From NCBI GenBank assembly GCA_039105265.1, contig JAPFFF010000141.1:1-39382 (forward strand): a DNA stretch of 39,382 bases, read 5' to 3'. Shown here one piece after another: positions 1 to 13,300 of the stretch (the stretch's first letter is position 1; every line of letters begins with the position of its first letter). Origin of the DNA: Tritrichomonas musculus. Its lineage: Eukaryota; Parabasalia; Tritrichomonadida; Tritrichomonadidae. The position numbers and the translations under genes were made by a program. The notes below the pieces were generated by a model. That model did no database searches. It was not told the origin of the DNA and saw nothing but the letters and a program-made list of their open reading frames with translations.

Positions 1-2976
1 AACATCTCAGCCAAGGAACAATTCAGCCAAGAAACAACTCAGCCAAGGAACAACTTACCCAAGAAACAACTCAGCCAAGGAACAACTCAGCCAAGGAACA
101 ACTTACCCAAGAAACAACTCAGCCAAGGAACAATTCAGCCAAGAAACAACTCAGCCAAGAAACAACTCAGCCAAGAAACAACTCAGCCAAGGAACAACTT
201 ACCCAAGAAACAACTCAGCCAAGGAACAACTTAGCAAAGAAACATCTCAGCCAAGAAACAACTCAGCCAAGGAACAACTCAGCCAAGGAACAACTCAGCC
301 AAGAAACAACTCAGCCAAGGAACAACTTACCCAAGAAACAACTCAGCCAAGGAACAACTTAGCAAAGAAACATCTCAGCCAAGAAACAACTCAGCCAAGG
401 AACAACTCAGCCAAGGAACAACTTACCCAAGAAACAACTCAGCCAAGGAACAACTTACCCAAGAAACAACTCAGCCAAGGAACAACTTAGCAAAGAAACA
501 TCTCAGCCAAGAAACAACTCAGCCAAGGAACAATTCAGCCAAGAAACAACTCAGCCAAGGAACAACTTACCCAAGAAACAACTCAGCCAAGAAACAACTT
601 AGCAAAGAAACATCTCAGCCAAGAAACATCTCAGCCAAGGAACAATTCAGCCAAGAAACAACTCAGCCAAGAAACAACTCAGCCAAGAAACAACTCAGCC
701 AAGGAACAACTTACCCAAGAAACAACTCAGCCAAGGAACAACTTAGCAAAGAAACATCTCAGCCAAGAAACAACTCAGCCAAGGAACAACTCAGCCAAGG
801 AACAACTCAGCAAAGAAACAAATCAGCCAAGGAACAACTTACCCAAGAAACAACTCAGCCAAGGAACAACTTAGCAAAGAAACATCTCAGCCAAGAAACA
901 ACTCAGCCAAGGAACAATTCAGCCAAGGAACAATTCAGCCAAGAAACAACTCAGCCAAGAAACAACTCAGCCAAGGAACAACTCAGCCAAGAAACAACTC
1001 AGCCAAGAAACAACTCAGCCAAGGAACAACTTACCCAAGAAACAACTCAGCCAAGGAACAACTTAGCAAAGAAACAACTCAGCCAAGAAACAACTCAGCC
1101 AAGGAACAACTCAGCCAAGGAACAACTTACCCAAGAAACAACTCAGCCAAGGAACAACTTACCCAAGAAACAACTCAGCCAAGGAACAACTTAGCAAAAA
1201 AACATCTCAGCCAAGAAACAACTCAGCCAAGGAACAATTCAGCCAAGAAACAACTCAGCCAAGAAACAACTCAGCCAAGGAACAACTTACCCAAGAAACA
1301 ACTCAGCCAAGGAACAACTTAGCAAAGAAACATCTCAGCCAAGAAACAACTCAGCCAAGGAACAATTCAGCCAAGAAACAACTCAGCCAAGAAACAACTC
1401 AGCCAAGAAACAACTCAGCCAAGGAACAACTTACCCAAGAAACAACTCAGCCAAGGAACAACTTACCCAAGAAACAACTCAGCCAAGGAACAATTCAGCC
1501 AAGAAACAACTCAGCCAAGAAACAACTCAGCCAAGGAACAACTCAGCCAAGAAACAACTCAGCCAAGAAACAACTCAGCCAAGGAACAACTTACCCAAGA
1601 AACAACTCAGCCAAGGAACAACTTAGCAAAGAAACATCTCAGCCAAGAAACAACTCAGCCAAGGAACAACTCAGCCAAGGAACAACTTACCCAAGAAACA
1701 ACTCAGCCAAGGAACAACTTACCCAAGAAACAACTCAGCCAAGGAACAACTTAGCAAAGAAACATCTCAGCCAAGAAACAACTCAGCCAAGGAACAATTC
1801 AGCCAAGAAACAACTCAGCCAAGAAACAACTCAGCCAAGGAACAACTTACCCAAGAAACAACTCAGCCAAGGAACAACTCAGCCAAGGAACAACTTACCC
1901 AAGAAACAACTCAGCCAAGGAACAACTTAGCAAAGAAACATCTCAGCCAAGAAATAACTCAGCCAAGGAACAACTCAGCCAAGGAACAACTTACCCAAGA
2001 AACAACTCAGCCAAGGAACAACTTACCCAAGAAACAACTCAGCCAAGGAACAACTTAGCAAAGAAACATCTCAGCCAAGAAACAACTCAGCCAAGGAACA
2101 ATTCAGCCAAGAAACAACTCAGCCAAGAAACAACTCAGCCAAGGAACAACTTAGCAAAGAAACATCTCAGCCAAGAAACAACTCAGCCCAGGAACAATTC
2201 AGCCAAGGAACAATTCAGCCAAGAAACAACTCAGCCAAGAAACAACTCAGCCAAGGAACAACTCAGCCAAGAAACAACTCAGCCAAGAAACAACTCAGCC
2301 AAGGAACAACTTACCCAAGAAACAACTCAGCCAAGGAACAACTTAGCAAAGAAACATCTCAGCCAAGAAACAACTCAGCCAAGGAACAACTCAGCCAAGG
2401 AACAACTTACCCAAGAAACAACTCAGCCAAGGAACAACTTACCCAAGAAACAACTCAGCCAAGGAACAACTTAGCAAAGAAACATCTCAGCCAAGAAACA
2501 ACTCAGCCAAGGAACAATTCAGCCAAGAAACAACTCAGCCAAGAAACAACTCAGCCAAGGAACAACTTACCCAAGAAACAACTCAGCCAAGGAACAACTT
2601 AGCAAAGAAACATCTCAGCCAAGAAACAACTCAGCCAAGGAACAATTCAGCCAAGAAACAACTCAGCCAAGAGACAACTCAGCCAAGAAACAACTCAGCC
2701 AAGAAACAACTCAGCCAAGAAACAACTCAGCCAAGAAACAACTTACCCAAGAAACAACTCAGCCAAGGAACAACTTAGCAAAGAAACATCTCAGCCAAGA
2801 AACAACTCAGCCAAGGAACAACTCAGCCAAGGAACAACTCAGCCAAGGAACAACTTACCCAAGAAACAACTCAGCCAAGGAACAACTTACCCAAGAAACA
2901 ACTCAGCCAAGGAACAACTTAGCAAAGAAACATCTCAGCCAAGAAACAACTCAGCCAAGGAACAATTCAGCCAAGA
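1..2976 (+). repeat. Type A higher-order repeat segment 1
   Basis: This segment has 186 units of the type A pattern. A recurring series is TTAGCAAAGA unit, AACATCTCAGCCAAGA unit, one or two consensus units or AACAATTCAG units, TTACCCAAGA unit, consensus, then TTAGCAAAGA again. The spacing between successive TTAGCAAAGA units is commonly 8 units (for example 1185 to 1313, 128 bp) or 9 units. Rare markers are AACAAATCAG at 817, a TTAGCAAAAA unit at 1185, AATAACTCAG at 1953, a CAGCCCAGG unit at 2177 and GACAACTCAG at 2673. The stretch from about 1,060 to 2,112 matches about 14,916 to 15,968 at an offset of 13,856. No gene or other element is visible. The left edge is cut by the window. Confidence 0.95.
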
Positions 2977-5312
2977 AACAACTCAGCAAAGGAACAACTC
3001 AGCAAAGGAACAACTTACCCAAGGAGCAACTCAGACAAGGAGCAACTCAGCCAAGGAACAACTCAGCCAATGAACAATTCAGCCAAGAAACAACTCAGCC
3101 AAGGAACAATTCAGCCAAGAAACAACTCAGCAAAGGAACAACTCAGCCAAGGAACAACTTACCCAAGGAGCAACTCAGCCAAGGAGCAACTCAGCCAAGA
3201 AACAACTCAGCCAAGGAACAATTCAGCCAAGGAACAATTCAGCCAAGAAACAACTCAGCAAAGGAACAACTCAGCCAAGGAACAACTTACCCAAGGAGCA
3301 ACTCAGCCAAGGAGCAACTCAGCCAAGAAACAACTCAGCCAAGGAACAATTCAGCCAATGAACAATTCAGCCAAGAAACAACTCAGCCAAGGAACAATTC
3401 AGCCAAGAAACAACTCAGCAAAGGAACAACTCAGCCAAGGAACAACTTACCCAAGGAGCAACTCAGCCAAGGAGCAACTCAGCCAAGAAACAACTCAGCC
3501 AAGGAACAATTCAGCCAAGGAACAATTCAGCCAAGAAACAACTCAGCCAAGGAACAATTCAGCCAAGAAACAACTCAGCCAAGAAACAACTCAGCCAAGA
3601 AACAACTCAGCCAATGAACAATTCAGCCAAGAAACAACTCAGCCAAGGAACAATTCAGCCAAGAAACAACTCAGTAAAGGAACAACTCAGCCAAGGAACA
3701 ACTTACCCAAGGAGCAATTCAGCCAAGAAACAACTCAGCAAAGGAACAACTCAGCCAAGGAACAACTTAGCCAAGGAACAACTCAGCCAAGGAACAACTC
3801 AGCCAAAGAACAATTCAGCCAAGGAACAATTCAGCCAAGAAACAACTCAGCCAAGGAACAATTCAGCCAAGAAACAACTCAGCCAAGAAACAACTCAGCC
3901 AAGAAACAACTCAGCCAAGAAACAACTCAGCCAAGGAACAATTCAGCCAAGAAACAACTCAGTAAAGGAACAATTCAGCCAAGAAACAACTTAGCCAAGG
4001 AGCAACTCAGCCAAGAAACAACTCAGCAAAGGAACAACTCAGCCAAGGAACAACTTAGCCAAGGAACAACTCAGCCAAGGAACAACTCAGCCAAAGAACA
4101 ATTCAGCCAAGAAACAACTCAGCAAAGGAACAACTCAGCCAAGGAACAACTTACCCAAGGAGCAACTCAGCCAAGGAGCAACTCAGCCAAGAAACAACTC
4201 AGCCAAGGAACAATCCAGCCAAGAAACAACTCAGCAAAGGAACAACTTACCCAAGAAGCAACTCAGCCAAGGAGCAACTCAGCCAAGAAACAACTCAGCC
4301 AAGGAACAATTCAGCCAAGAAACAACTCAGCAAAGGAACAACTTACCCAAGAAGCAACTCAGCCAAAAATCAACTTAGCCAAGGAGCAACTCAGCCAAGA
4401 AACAACTCAGCAAAGGAACAACTCAGCCAAAGAACAACTTAGCCAAGGAACAACTCAGCCAAGGAACAACTCAGCCAAAGAACAATTCAGCCAAGAAACA
4501 ACTCAGCAAAGGAACAACTCAGCCAAGGAACAACTTACCCAAGGAGCAACTCAGCCAAGGAGCAACTCAGCCAAGAAACAACTCAGCCAAGGAACAATCC
4601 AGCCAAGAAACAACTCAGCAAAGGAACAACTTACCCAAGGAGCAACTCAGCCAAGGAGCAACTCAGCCAAGGAACAACTCAGCCAAGAAACAATTCAGCA
4701 AAGGAACAACTTACCCAAGAAGCAACTCAGCCAAAAATCAACTTAGCCAAGGAGCAACTCAGCCAAGGAACAATTCAGCCAAGAAACAACTCAGCAAAGG
4801 AACAACTCAGCCAAGGAACAACTTACCCAAGGAGCAACTCAGCCAAGGAGCAACTCAGCCAAGAAACAACTCAGCCAAGGAACAATTCAGCCAAGAAACA
4901 ACTCAGCAAAGGAACAACTTACCCAAGGAGCAACTCAGCCAAGGAGCAACTCAGCCAAGGAACAACTCAGCCAAGAAACAATTCAGCAAAGGAACAACTT
5001 ACCCAAGAAGCAACTCAGCCAAAAATCAACTTAGCCAAGGAGCAACTCAGCCAAAAAACAACTTAGCCAAGGAACAACTCAGCCAAGGAACAACTCAGCC
5101 AAAGAACAATTCAGCCAAGAAACAACTCAGCAAAGGAACAACTCAGCCAAGGAACAACTTACCCAAGGAGCAACTCAGCCAAGGAGCAACTCAGCCAAGA
5201 AACAACTCAGCCAAGAAACAATCCAGCCAAGAAACAACTCAGCAAAGGAACAACTTACCCAAGAAGCAACTCATCCAAAAAACAACTTAGCCAAGGAGCA
5301 ACTCAGCCAAGA
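2977..5312 (+). repeat. Type B block B1 (146 units)
   Basis: The block opens with a six-unit leader: two CTCAGCAAAGG units, one TTACCCAAGG unit, one AGCAACTCAGACAAGG unit, one AGCAACTCAGCCAAGG unit and one unit ending CCAATG. It then runs through sub-repeats of 8-10 units rich in AGCAAC-starting units, CAAAGG units, CAGTAAAGG units, AATCCAG units and units ending AAAA or AAAG. The last diagnostic units are a CTCATCCAAAA unit at 5265, a TTAGCCAAGG unit at 5281 and an AGCAAC unit at 5297. TTAGCAAAGA units are absent, so in-frame stops are sparse. This produces the open frame 3070-4746, which I regard as fortuitous. B4 at 18337 is its near-identical copy. Confidence 0.93.
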
Positions 5313-6688
5313 AACAACTCAGCCAAGGAACAATTCAGCCAAGAAACAACTCAGCCAAGGAACAATTCAGCCAAGAAACAACTCAGCCAAGAAACAACTC
5401 AGCCAAGGAACAATTCAGCCAAGAAACAACTCAGCCAAGGAACAATTCAGCCAAGAAACAACTCAGCCAAGGAACAACTTACCCAAGAAACAACTCAGCC
5501 AAGGAACAACTTAGCAAAGAAACATCTCAGCCAAGAAACAACTCAGCCAAGGAACAATTCAGCCAAGAAACAACTCAGCCAAGAAACAACTCAGCCAAGG
5601 AACAACTTACCCAAGAAACAACTCAGCCAAGGAACAACTTAGCAAAGAAACATCTCAGCCAAGAAACAACTCAGCCAAGGAACAATTCAGCCAAGAAACA
5701 ACTCAGCCAAGAAACAACTCAGCCAAGAAACAACTCAGCCAAGGAACAACTTACCCAAGAAACAACTCAGCCAAGGAACAACTTAGCAAAGAAACATCTC
5801 AGCCAAGAAACAACTCAGCCAAGGAACAACTCAGCCAAGGAACAACTCAGCAAAGAAACAAATCAGCCAAGGAACAACTTACCCAAGAAACAACTCAGCC
5901 AAGGAACAACTTAGCAAAGAAACATCTCAGCCAAGAAACAACTCAGCCAAGGAACAATTCAGCCAAGGAACAATTCAGCCAAGAAACAACTCAGCCAAGA
6001 AACAACTCAGCCAAGGAACAACTCAGCCAAGGAACAACTTACCCAAGAAACAACTCAGCCAAGGAACAACTTACCCAAGAAACAACTCAGCCAAGGAACA
6101 ACTTAGCAAAGAAACATCTCAGCCAAGAAACAACTCAGCCAAGGAACAACTCAGCCAAGGAACAACTTACCCAAGAAACAACTCAGCCAAGGAACAACTT
6201 ACCCAAGAAACAACTCAGCCAAGGAACAACTTAGCAAAGAAACATCTCAGCCAAGAAACAACTCAGCCAAGGAACAATTCAGCCAAGAAACAACTCAGCC
6301 AAGAAACAACTCAGCCAAGGAACAACTTACCCAAGAAACAACTCAGCCAAGGAACAACTTAGCAAAGAAACATCTCAGCCAAGAAACAACTCAGCCAAGG
6401 AACAATTCAGCCAAGAAACAACTCAGCCAAGAGACAACTCAGCCAAGAAACAACTCAGCCAAGAAACAACTCAGCCAAGAAACAACTCAGCCAAGAAACA
6501 ACTTACCCAAGAAACAACTCAGCCAAGGAACAACTCAGCCAAGGAACAACTCAGCCAAGGAACAACTCAGCCAAGAAACAACTCAGCCAAGGAACAACTT
6601 ACCCAAGAAACAACTCAGCCAAGGAACAACTTAGCAAAGAAACATCTCAGCCAAGAAACAACTCAGCCAAGGAACAATTCAGCCAAGA
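5313..6688 (+). repeat. Type A segment 2
   Basis: This segment has 86 type A units between B1 and B2. It holds the AACAAATCAG marker at 5857 and the GACAACTCAG marker at 6433. The segment at 20673-22048 occupies the matching place between B4 and B5 and has exactly the same length (1,376 bp), shifted by 15,360. The two copies read the same from 5313 to 5880. They differ in unit order around 5.88-6.06 kb, then return to the same register by 6061. No gene or unique sequence is present. Confidence 0.93.
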
Positions 6689-7328
6689 AACAACTCAGCA
6701 AAGGAACAACTCAGCAAAGGAACAACTTACCCAAGGAGCAACTCAGACAAGGAGCAACTCAGCCAAGGAACAACTCAACCAATGAACAATTCAGCCAAGA
6801 AACAACTCAGCCAAGGAACAATTCAGCCAAGAAACAACTCAGCAAAGGAACAACTCAGCCAAGGAACAACTTACCCAAGGAGCAACTCAGCCAAGGAGCA
6901 ACTCAGCCAAGAAACAACTCAGCCAAGGAACAATTCAGCCAATGAACAATTCAGCCAAGAAACAACTCAGCCAAGGAACAATTCAGCCAAGAAACAACTC
7001 AGCAAAGGAACAACTCAGCCAAGGAACAACTTACCCAAGGAGCAACTCAGCCAAGGAGCAACTCAGCCAAGAAACAACTCAGCCAAGGAACAATTCAGCC
7101 AAGGAACAATTCAGCCAAGAAACAACTCAGCCAAGGAACAATTCAGCCAAGAAACAACTCAGCCAAGAAACAACTCAGCCAAGAAACAACTCAGCCAATG
7201 AACAATTCAGCCAAGAAACAACTCAGCCAAGGAACAATTCAGCCAAGAAACAACTCAGTAAAGGAACAACTCAGCCAAGGAACAACTTACCCAAGGAGCA
7301 ATTCAGCCAAGAAACAACTCAGCAAAGG
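6689..7328 (+). repeat. Type B block B2 (40 units)
   Basis: B2 begins with the same six-unit leader as B1, with one substitution at 6778 (CTCAACC for CTCAGCC). It ends early, after an AGCAATTCAG unit and a CTCAGCAAAGG unit. Compared with B5 (22049-22816) it lacks 128 bp, one 8-unit sub-repeat. The distance between its first two ATG-bearing units is therefore 160 bp (6782 to 6942), against 288 bp in B1, B3, B4 and B5. Open frames starting at 6782, 6942 and 7198 arise from these ATG variants and are not taken as genes. Confidence 0.92.
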
Positions 7329-10300
7329 AACAATTCAGCCAAGGAACAATTCAGCCAAGAAACAACTCAGCCAAGGAACAATTCAGCCAAGAAACAACTC
7401 AGCCAAGGAACAATTCAGCCAAGAAACAACTCAGCCAAGGAACAACTTACCCAAGAAACAACTCAGCCAAGGAACAACTTAGCAAAGAAACATCTCAGCC
7501 AAGAAACAACTCAGCCAAGGAACAACTCAGCCAAGGAACAACTTAGCAAAGAAACATCTCAGCCAAGAAATAACTCAGCCAAGGAACAATTCAGCCAAGA
7601 AACAACTCAGCCAAGGAACAACTTACCCAAGAAACAACTCAGCCAAGGAACAACTCAGCCAAGGAACAACTTACCCAAGAAACAACTCAGCCAAGGAACA
7701 ATTCAGCCAAGAAACAACTCAGCCAAGAAACAACTCAGCCAAGAAACAACTCAGCCAAGGAACAACTTACCCAAGAAACAACTCAGCCAAGGAACAACTT
7801 AGCAAAGAAACATCTCAGCCAAGAAACAACTCAGCCAAGGAACAACTCAGCCAAGGAACAACTCAGCCAAGAAACAACTCAGCCAAGGAACAACTTACCC
7901 AAGAAACAACTCAGCCAAGGAACAACTTAGCAAAGAAACATCTCAGCCAAGAAACAACTCAGCCAAGGAACAACTCAGCCAAGGAACAACTTACCCAAGA
8001 AACAACTCAGCCAAGGAACAACTTACCCAAGAAACAACTCAGCCAAGGAACAACTTAGCAAAGAAACATCTCAGCCAAGAAACAACTCAGCCAAGGAACA
8101 ATTCAGCCAAGAAACAACTCAGCCAAGGAACAACTTACCCAAGAAACAACTCAGCCAAGAAACAACTTAGCAAAGAAACATCTCAGCCAAGAAACAACTC
8201 AGCCAATGAACAATTCAGCCAAGAAACAACTCAGCCAAGGAACAACTCAGCCAAGAAACAACTCAGCCAAGGAACAACTTACCCAAGAAACAACTCAGCC
8301 AAGGAACAACTTAGCAAAGAAACATCTCAGCCAAGAAACAACTCAGCCAAGGAACAACTCAGCCAAGGAACAACTCAGCCAAGAAACAACTCAGCCAAGG
8401 AACAACTTACCCAAGAAACAACTCAGCCAAGGAACAACTTAGCAAAGAAACATCTCAGCCAAGAAACAACTCAGCCAAGGAACAACTTAGCAAAGAAACA
8501 TCTCAGCCAAGAAACAACTCAGCCAAGGAACAATTCAGCCAAGGAACAATTCAGCCAAGAAACAACTCAGCCAAGAAACAACTCAGCCAAGGAACAACTC
8601 AGCCAAGAAACAACTCAGCCAAGAAACAACTCAGCCAAGGAACAACTTACCCAAGAAACAACTCAGCCAAGGAACAACTTAGCAAAGAAACAACTCAGCC
8701 AAGAAACAACTCAGCCAAGAAACAACTCAGCCAAGGAACAACTTACCCAAGAAACAACTCAGCCAAGGAACAACTTACCCAAGAAACAACTCAGCCAAGG
8801 AACAACTTAGCAAAGAAACATCTCAGCCAAGAAACAACTCAGCCAAGGAACAATTCAGCCAAGAAACAACTCAGCCAAGAAACAACTCAGCCAAGGAACA
8901 ACTTACCCAAGAAACAACTCAGCCAAGGAACAACTTAGCAAAGAAACATCTCAGCCAAGAAACAACTCAGCCAAGGAACAATTCAGCCAAGAAACAACTC
9001 AGCCAAGAAACAACTCAGCCAAGAAACAACTCAGCCAAGGAACAACTTACCCAAGAAACAACTCAGCCAAGGAACAACTTAGCAAAGAAACATCTCAGCC
9101 AAGAAACAACTCAGCCAAGGAACAATTCAGCCAAGAAACAACTCAGCCAAGAAACAACTCAGCCAAGGAACAACTTACCCAAGAAACAACTCAGCCAAGG
9201 AACAACTTAGCAAAGAAACATCTCAGCCAAGAAACAACTCAGCCAAGGAACAATTCAGCCAAGAAACAACTCAGCCAAGAAACAACTCAGCCAAGAAACA
9301 ACTCAGCCAAGGAACAACTTACCCAAGAAACAACTCAGCCAAGGAACAACTTAGCAAAGAAACATCTCAGCCAAGAAACAACTCAGCCAAGGAACAACTC
9401 AGCCAAGGAACAACTCAGCAAAGAAACAAATCAGCCAAGGAACAACTTACCCAAGAAACAACTCAGCCAAGGAACAACTTAGCAAAGAAACATCTCAGCC
9501 AAGAAACAACTCAGCCAAGGAACAATTCAGCCAAGGAACAATTCAGCCAAGAAACAACTCAGCCAAGAAACAACTCAGCCAAGGAACAACTCAGCCAAGA
9601 AACAACTCAGCCAAGAAACAACTCAGCCAAGGAACAACTTACCCAAGAAACAACTCAGCCAAGGAACAACTTAGCAAAGAAACATCTCAGCCAAGAAACA
9701 ACTCAGCCAAGGAACAACTCAGCCAAGGAACAACTTACCCAAGAAACAACTCAGCCAAGGAACAACTTACCCAAGAAACAACTCAGCCAAGGAACAACTT
9801 AGCAAAGAAACATCTCAGCCAAGAAACAACTCAGCCAAGGAACAATTCAGCCAAGAAACAACTCAGCCAAGAAACAACTCAGCCAAGGAACAACTTACCC
9901 AAGAAACAACTCAGCCAAGGAACAACTCAGCCAAGGAACAACTTACCCAAGAAACAACTCAGCCAAGGAACAACTTAGCAAAGAAACATCTCAGCCAAGA
10001 AACAACTCAGCCAAGGAACAACTCAGCCAAGGAACAACTTACCCAAGAAACAACTCAGCCAAGGAACAACTTACCCAAGAAACAACTCAGCCAAGGAACA
10101 ACTTAGCAAAGAAACATCTCAGCCAAGAAACAACTCAGCCAAGGAACAATTCAGCCAAGAAACAACTCAGCCAAGAAACAACTCAGCCAAGGAACAACTT
10201 ACCCAAGAAACAACTCAGCCAAGGAACAACTTAGCAAAGAAACATCTCAGCCAAGAAACAACTCAGCCAAGGAACAACTCAGCCAAGGAACAACTTACCC

Positions 10301-13300
10301 AAGAAACAACTCAGCCAAGGAACAACTTAGCAAAGAAACATCTCAGCCAAGAAACAACTCAGCCAAGGAACAACTCAGCCAAGGAACAACTCAGCCAAGA
10401 AACAACTCAGCCAAGGAACAACTTACCCAAGAAACAACTCAGCCAAGGAACAACTCAGCCAAGAAACAACTCAGCCAAGAAACAACTCAGCCAAGGAACA
10501 ACTTACCCAAGAAACAACTCAGCCAAGGAACAACTTACCCAAGAAACAACTCAGCCAAGGAACAACTTAGCAAAGAAACATCTCAGCCAAGAAACAACTC
10601 AGCCAAGGAACAATTCAGCCAAGAAACAACTCAGCCAAGAAACAACTCAGCCAAGGAACAACTTACCCAAGAAACAACTCAGCCAAGGAACAACTTAGCA
10701 AAGAAACATCTCAGCCAAGAAACAACTCAGCCAAGGAACAATTCAGCCAAGAAACAACTCAGCCAAGAAACAACTCAGCCAAGAAACAACTCAGCCAAGG
10801 AACAACTTACCCAAGAAACAACTCAGCCAAGGAACAACTTAGCAAAGAAACATCTCAGCCAAGAAACAACTCAGCCAAGGAACAACTCAGCCAAGGAACA
10901 ACTCAGCAAAGAAACAAATCAGCCAAGGAACAACTTACCCAAGAAACAACTCAGCCAAGGAACAACTTAGCAAAGAAACATCTCAGCCAAGAAACAACTC
11001 AGCCAAGGAACAATTCAGCCAAGGAACAATTCAGCCAAGAAACAACTCAGCCAAGAAACAACTCAGCCAAGGAACAACTCAGCCAAGAAACAACTCAGCC
11101 AAGAAACAACTCAGCCAAGGAACAACTTACCCAAGAAACAACTCAGCCAAGGAACAACTTAGCAAAGAAACATCTCAGCCAAGAAACAACTCAGCCAAGG
11201 AACAACTCAGCCAAGGAACAACTTACCCAAGAAACAACTCAGCCAAGGAACAACTTACCCAAGAAACAACTCAGCCAAGGAACAACTTAGCAAAGAAACA
11301 TCTCAGCCAAGAAACAACTCAGCCAAGGAACAATTCAGCCAAGAAACAACTCAGCCAAGAAACAACTCAGCCAAGGAACAACTTACCCAAGAAACAACTC
11401 AGCCAAGGAACAACTCAGCCAAGGAACAACTTACCCAAGAAACAACTCAGCCAAGGAACAACTTAGCAAAGAAACATCTCAGCCAAGAAACAACTCAGCC
11501 AAGGAACAACTCAGCCAAGGAACAACTTACCCAAGAAACAACTCAGCCAAGGAACAACTTACCCAAGAAACAACTCAGCCAAGGAACAACTTAGCAAAGA
11601 AACATCTCAGCCAAGAAACAACTCAGCCAAGGAACAATTCAGCCAAGAAACAACTCAGCCAAGAAACAACTCAGCCAAGGAACAACTTACCCAAGAAACA
11701 ACTCAGCCAAGGAACAACTTAGCAAAGAAACATCTCAGCCAAGAAACAACTCAGCCAAGGAACAACTCAGCCAAGGAACAACTTACCCAAGAAACAACTC
11801 AGCCAAGGAACAACTTAGCAAAGAAACATCTCAGCCAAGAAACAACTCAGCCAAGGAACAACTCAGCCAAGGAACAACTCAGCCAAGAAACAACTCAGCC
11901 AAGGAACAACTTACCCAAGAAACAACTCAGCCAAGGAACAACTTAGCAAAGAAACATCTCAGCCAAGAAACAACTCAGCCAAGGAACAACTCAGCCAAGG
12001 AACAACTTACCCAAGAAACAACTCAGCCAAGGAACAACTTACCCAAGAAACAACTCAGCCAAGGAACAACTTAGCAAAGAAACATCTCAGCCAAGAAACA
12101 ACTCAGCCAAGGAACAATTCAGCCAAGAAACAACTCAGCCAAGAAACAACTCAGCCAAGGAACAACTTACCCAAGAAACAACTCAGCCAAGGAACAACTC
12201 AGCCAAGGAACAACTTACCCAAGAAACAACTCAGCCAAGGAACAACTTAGCAAAGAAACATCTCAGCCAAGAAACAACTCAGCCAAGGAACAACTCAGCC
12301 AAGGAACAACTTACCCAAGAAACAACTCAGCCAAGGAACAACTTACCCAAGAAACAACTCAGCCAAGGAACAACTTAGCAAAGAAACATCTCAGCCAAGA
12401 AACAACTCAGCCAAGGAACAATTCAGCCAAGAAACAACTCAGCCAAGAAACAACTCAGCCAAGGAACAACTTACCCAAGAAACAACTCAGCCAAGGAACA
12501 ACTTAGCAAAGAAACATCTCAGCCAAGAAACAACTCAGCCAAGGAACAACTCAGCCAAGGAACAACTTAGCAAAGAAACATCTCAGCCAAGAAACAACTC
12601 AGCCAAGAAACAACTCAGCCAAGAAACAACTCAGCCAAGAAACAACTTACCCAAGAAACAACTCAGCCAAGGAACAACTCAGCCAAGGAGCAACTCAGCC
12701 AAGAAACAACTCAGCCAAGGAACAATTCAGCCAAGGAACAATTCAGCCAAGAAACAACTCAGCCAAGAAACAACTCAGCCAAGGAACAACTCAGCCAAGA
12801 AACAACTCAGCCAAGAAACAACTCAGCCAAGGAACAATTCAGCCAAGAAACAACTCAGCCAAGGAACAATTCAGCCAAGAAACAACTCAGCCAAGGAACA
12901 ACTTACCCAAGAAACAACTCAGCCAAGGAACAACTTAGCAAAGAAACATCTCAGCCAAGAAACAACTCAGCCAAGGAACAACTCAGCCAAGGAACAACTT
13001 AGCAAAGAAACATCTCAGCCAAGAAATAACTCAGCCAAGGAACAATTCAGCCAAGAAACAACTCAGCCAAGAAACAACTCAGCCAAGGAACAACTTACCC
13101 AAGAAACAACTCAGCCAAGGAACAACTTAGCAAAGAAACATCTCAGCCAAGGAACAACTCAGCCAAGGAACAACTCAGCCAAGGAACAACTTAGCCAAGG
13201 AACAACTTAGCAAAGAAACATCTCAGCCAAGGAACAATTCAGCCAAGAAACAACTCAGCCAAGGAACAACTTACCCAAGAAACAACTCAGCCAAGGAACA

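Larger units (their letters stand above)
2819..8200 (+). repeat. Large duplicated segment, left copy
   Basis: This segment spans B1, type A segment 2, B2 and about 0.9 kb beyond. It recurs at about 18,179-23,690. The offset is 15,360 up to the first ATG units of B2 and 15,488 after them, because B2 lacks 128 bp. In the 3,060 bp from 2821 to 5880 I counted three substitutions. The ends are approximate: to the left the copies differ by one whole unit near 2.82 kb, and to the right similarity fades into the general type A pattern. The near-identity implies recent copying, ongoing homogenisation or an assembly duplication. Confidence 0.88.

Noticed and set aside
3070-4746. Open frame of 558 codons on +, with an identical-length partner at 18430-20106
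   Set aside because: It is translated minisatellite. The ATG comes from a one-base variant unit, the stop from a TTAG variant, and all three frames read the same peptide cycle. There is no unique domain, signal peptide or conserved start context, and no non-repeat sequence.
6782-8442. Overlapping open frames at 6782-7201, 6942-7802, 7198-7482 and 8206-8442
   Set aside because: They overlap in different frames with the same peptide, each beginning at a CCAATG unit. This is the expected result of a 16-bp repeat and not of overlapping genes.
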